From NCBI GenBank assembly GCA_900548765.1, contig URLU01000126.1, positions 1 through 6,524 on the forward strand: DNA of 6,524 bases. Reading direction: 5' to 3'. The position numbers were made by a program, and so were the translations under genes. Numbering within the stretch: position 1 is the stretch's first letter; each line of letters opens with the position of its first letter. The notes under the pieces were generated by a model. It had not been told where the DNA came from, made no database searches, and saw nothing but the letters and a program-made list of their open reading frames with translations. This DNA is from an uncultured Lachnobacterium sp. GTDB taxonomy: Bacteria; Bacillota; Clostridia; Lachnospirales; Lachnospiraceae. Shown here piece after piece: positions 4,907 through 6,524 of this stretch.

Positions 4907-6524
4907 TTATTTTGCGTTAAATGATACACCGATTGTCTGATCTTCTGTTGAGCCATCAGAATATGACCAGGTAACAACCAGATTTCCTGATGCTGTATTC
5001 TTGATATTGTCCGCAGTCATATTGTATGAATCGTTGGAGGTCATGTTACTGTTCCATGAAGCACCCTCTATTGTGTTTCCACTGCCATCCTTAAGCACTG
5101 CTGAGAAGCCTGTAACCTTCTTGCCAGCCTCACCGGTTTCTGCATTATCCTGGGTCTCATGTCCCAGTGTATAGTTTAAGGTGTAGCTGAATGAGTAATA
5201 CTTTGTATTGCTTCCAAGGCTGACTGTGATAGTCACTGTTGTGCCCGGTGCCACTGTCTTGCCTGCCTCTACATCCTGGCTGATTACATTGCCCTCTGCT
5301 ACAGAATCACTGTAATCTGTCTTGACAGAATAGTTAAGTCCTGCTGCTGTAAGGCTTGACTGGGCTGCTGACTGGGCATAACCAAATACATTAGGCACAG
5401 TCTTTGACTGTTCTCCCTGACTGATTACGATTTCAATGGTTGAGCCCTCTGCGAGCTTGCCTGAAGCTGGTGACTGGGAGATAACCACATCTGCGGCCAC
5501 ATCTGCACTGTATTCGTAAGTCTCTTTGTAATTAAACTTAGCATTCTTGATTGCTGTTTCGGCTTCGCTCTTGGTCTTTCCAACTACGCTTGGCACATCG
5601 ATTTCGTCTGCCTCTGTTGTGCTCTGACCGGCAACAACAACCTTTACAGTTGAGTTTTTAGCTATCGTGCTGCCTTCCTTTGGATCCTGTGAGAGAATAG
5701 TGCCAGCTTCCTCATCAGACTCCTGTGTGCCTGAAACTACGACTGTGATTCCCATATCTTTAAGCTTTGCCTGCGCCTCATCAACAGTCATTCCGATGAC
5801 TTTAATCATCTCAACCTCTGTTTCAGTCTCGGTCTGGGTCTCGGTCTCTGTCTCAGTATTCTTAGAAGAACCAAATCTGAAAAGGCCGAAAATGCTTCCT
5901 ATCAGGTATACCACAACAATTAGAATAATAACTGCAGTGACAATTCCCATAATGGTGACAGCCTTATCCATCTTAGGATTTAAGAGCTTATCATCTCCAT
6001 CATCCTCATCTTCATCATCAATGTCATCCACATCTGCATCTAAATCAGTCTCTGGGTCATCCTCTGTTGTAAAGCCTCTCTCTTTGATTTCCTTCAAATC
6101 CTCCTCTGCGATAACCTTTGTCCTGCTGTTATCAACCAAAGGTGCAATAACAACAAAGTTCTCGTTTGGATTTGTCAGTGAATGTCTCAAATCATTTAAA
6201 AGCTCGCCCATGCTCTGATATCTGCGGTCAGGTGTCTTCTGGGTACATTTTAGAATAATGCCCTCAAAGCTAACAGGAATATTAGGCGCATACACAGATG
6301 GCTTCACAATCTCCTCCTGCAGATGCTGGATGGCAACTGCAACTGTTGTGTCCCCATCAAAAGGCACACGTCCTGTAATCATCTCATACATCACGATACC
6401 CAGAGAGTACACATCACTTCTGGCATCTATAAAACCATTTCTTGCCTGCTCAGGTGAAGCATAGTGTACAGAGCCCATCACATCAGAGCTTATGGTATTT
6501 GAGGAAGCAGCCTTTGCAATACCA
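4907..6524 (-). CDS. prkC: PASTA-domain Ser/Thr protein kinase (5' end outside window)
   Basis: This is a membrane Ser/Thr kinase of the PrkC/Stk1/PknB family, which senses muropeptides or lipid II and phosphorylates cytoplasmic targets. Reading continues to the edge, so 538 residues are visible, starting at the glycine of DFG (GIAKAASS); the N-lobe and catalytic loop are missing. Numbering visible residues: activation segment 1-25 with MGSVHYASPEQAR; D37 in RSDVYSLG; kinase end near 115; very acidic juxtamembrane stretch 153-178; one transmembrane helix about 188-213; Thr-Glu repeat stalk 223-236; three PASTA repeats about 237-299, 307-370 and 373-437; and a C-terminal beta-rich, probably Ig-like, domain 438-538. 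The topology is kinase inside, PASTA outside. A GTG at 6481 could be mistaken for a start, but it lies within the activation segment. A PP2C phosphatase gene would be expected upstream. Confidence 0.95.
   Translation of the reverse strand, partial: GIAKAASSNTISSDVMGSVHYASPEQARNGFIDARSDVYSLGIVMYEMITGRVPFDGDTTVAVAIQHLQEEIVKPSVYAPNIPVSFEGIILKCTQKTPDRRYQSMGELLNDLRHSLTNPNENFVVIAPLVDNSRTKVIAEEDLKEIKERGFTTEDDPETDLDADVDDIDDEDEDDGDDKLLNPKMDKAVTIMGIVTAVIILIVVVYLIGSIFGLFRFGSSKNTETETETQTETETEVEMIKVIGMTVDEAQAKLKDMGITVVVSGTQESDEEAGTILSQDPKEGSTIAKNSTVKVVVAGQSTTEADEIDVPSVVGKTKSEAETAIKNAKFNYKETYEYSADVAADVVISQSPASGKLAEGSTIEIVISQGEQSKTVPNVFGYAQSAAQSSLTAAGLNYSVKTDYSDSVAEGNVISQDVEAGKTVAPGTTVTITVSLGSNTKYYSFSYTLNYTLGHETQDNAETGEAGKKVTGFSAVLKDGSGNTIEGASWNSNMTSNDSYNMTADNIKNTASGNLVVTWSYSDGSTEDQTIGVSFNAK
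5816..5857 (-). repeat. Thr-Glu-encoding hexamer repeat in the kinase stalk
   Basis: About seven degenerate six-base units, each encoding Thr-Glu (one encodes Thr-Gln), lie just after the membrane helix of the kinase. The plus strand reads as variants of GTCTCG and GTCTCA. The peptide should form a flexible charged spacer between membrane and PASTA domains. Unit number could change by slippage without shifting the frame. Confidence 0.75.

Noticed and set aside
5667..6218. Plus-strand 183-residue Ser-rich open frame
   Set aside because: It is the complement of the acidic and Thr-Glu parts of the kinase gene. The Ser runs are the antisense of Asp/Glu codons.
6476..6481. A GTG-ATG start for the kinase gene giving a 524-residue protein
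   Set aside because: The frame stays open to the window edge. The residues before it (GIAKAASSNTISSD) are the DFG-side activation segment, so this is the middle of the kinase domain.

Overview
The window looks like ordinary chromosome from a low-to-moderate GC Firmicute, most likely a gut Lachnospiraceae member of the Roseburia/Agathobacter type. That placement is an inference from three things: strong AAGGAGG-type ribosome binding sites, the Firmicute order prkC-rsgA-rpe-thiN, and the two-chain iron-sulfur L-serine dehydratase (sdaAB, sdaAA). All complete genes lie on the minus strand. Only the tail of an AraC-family regulator at the left edge is on the plus strand.

Right half, read on the minus strand from 6524 down to about 2656, is the downstream part of a conserved housekeeping operon. 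It contains a PASTA-domain Ser/Thr kinase (PrkC/Stk type, cut by the window edge just after its DFG aspartate and phenylalanine), the ribosome-assembly GTPase RsgA, ribulose-phosphate 3-epimerase and thiamine pyrophosphokinase. Gaps are 9 to 13 bases. At the rsgA-rpe and rpe-thiN junctions the upstream stop codon lies inside the next gene's Shine-Dalgarno sequence. A clear rho-independent terminator follows thiN. The operon joins cell-wall-responsive signalling, 30S maturation, a pentose-phosphate step and cofactor synthesis.

Left half is a second minus-strand unit: sdaAB, sdaAA and a secreted SGNH-hydrolase-like lipoprotein 26 bases further on. SdaAB and SdaAA deaminate L-serine to pyruvate and ammonia. 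The lipoprotein is probably co-transcribed and may modify an extracellular ester. It ends 8 bases from the converging AraC-family gene.

The 191-base gap between the two units (2504-2694) holds the thiN terminator and two adjacent 44-base imperfect repeats. Each repeat contains an 11-bp hairpin, and the stem differences between copies are compensated on both arms. This is the least explained element here. I found no mobile element, CRISPR array, RNA gene or defence system. Most of the window is well-known biology, and I do not see a previously undescribed multi-gene system.
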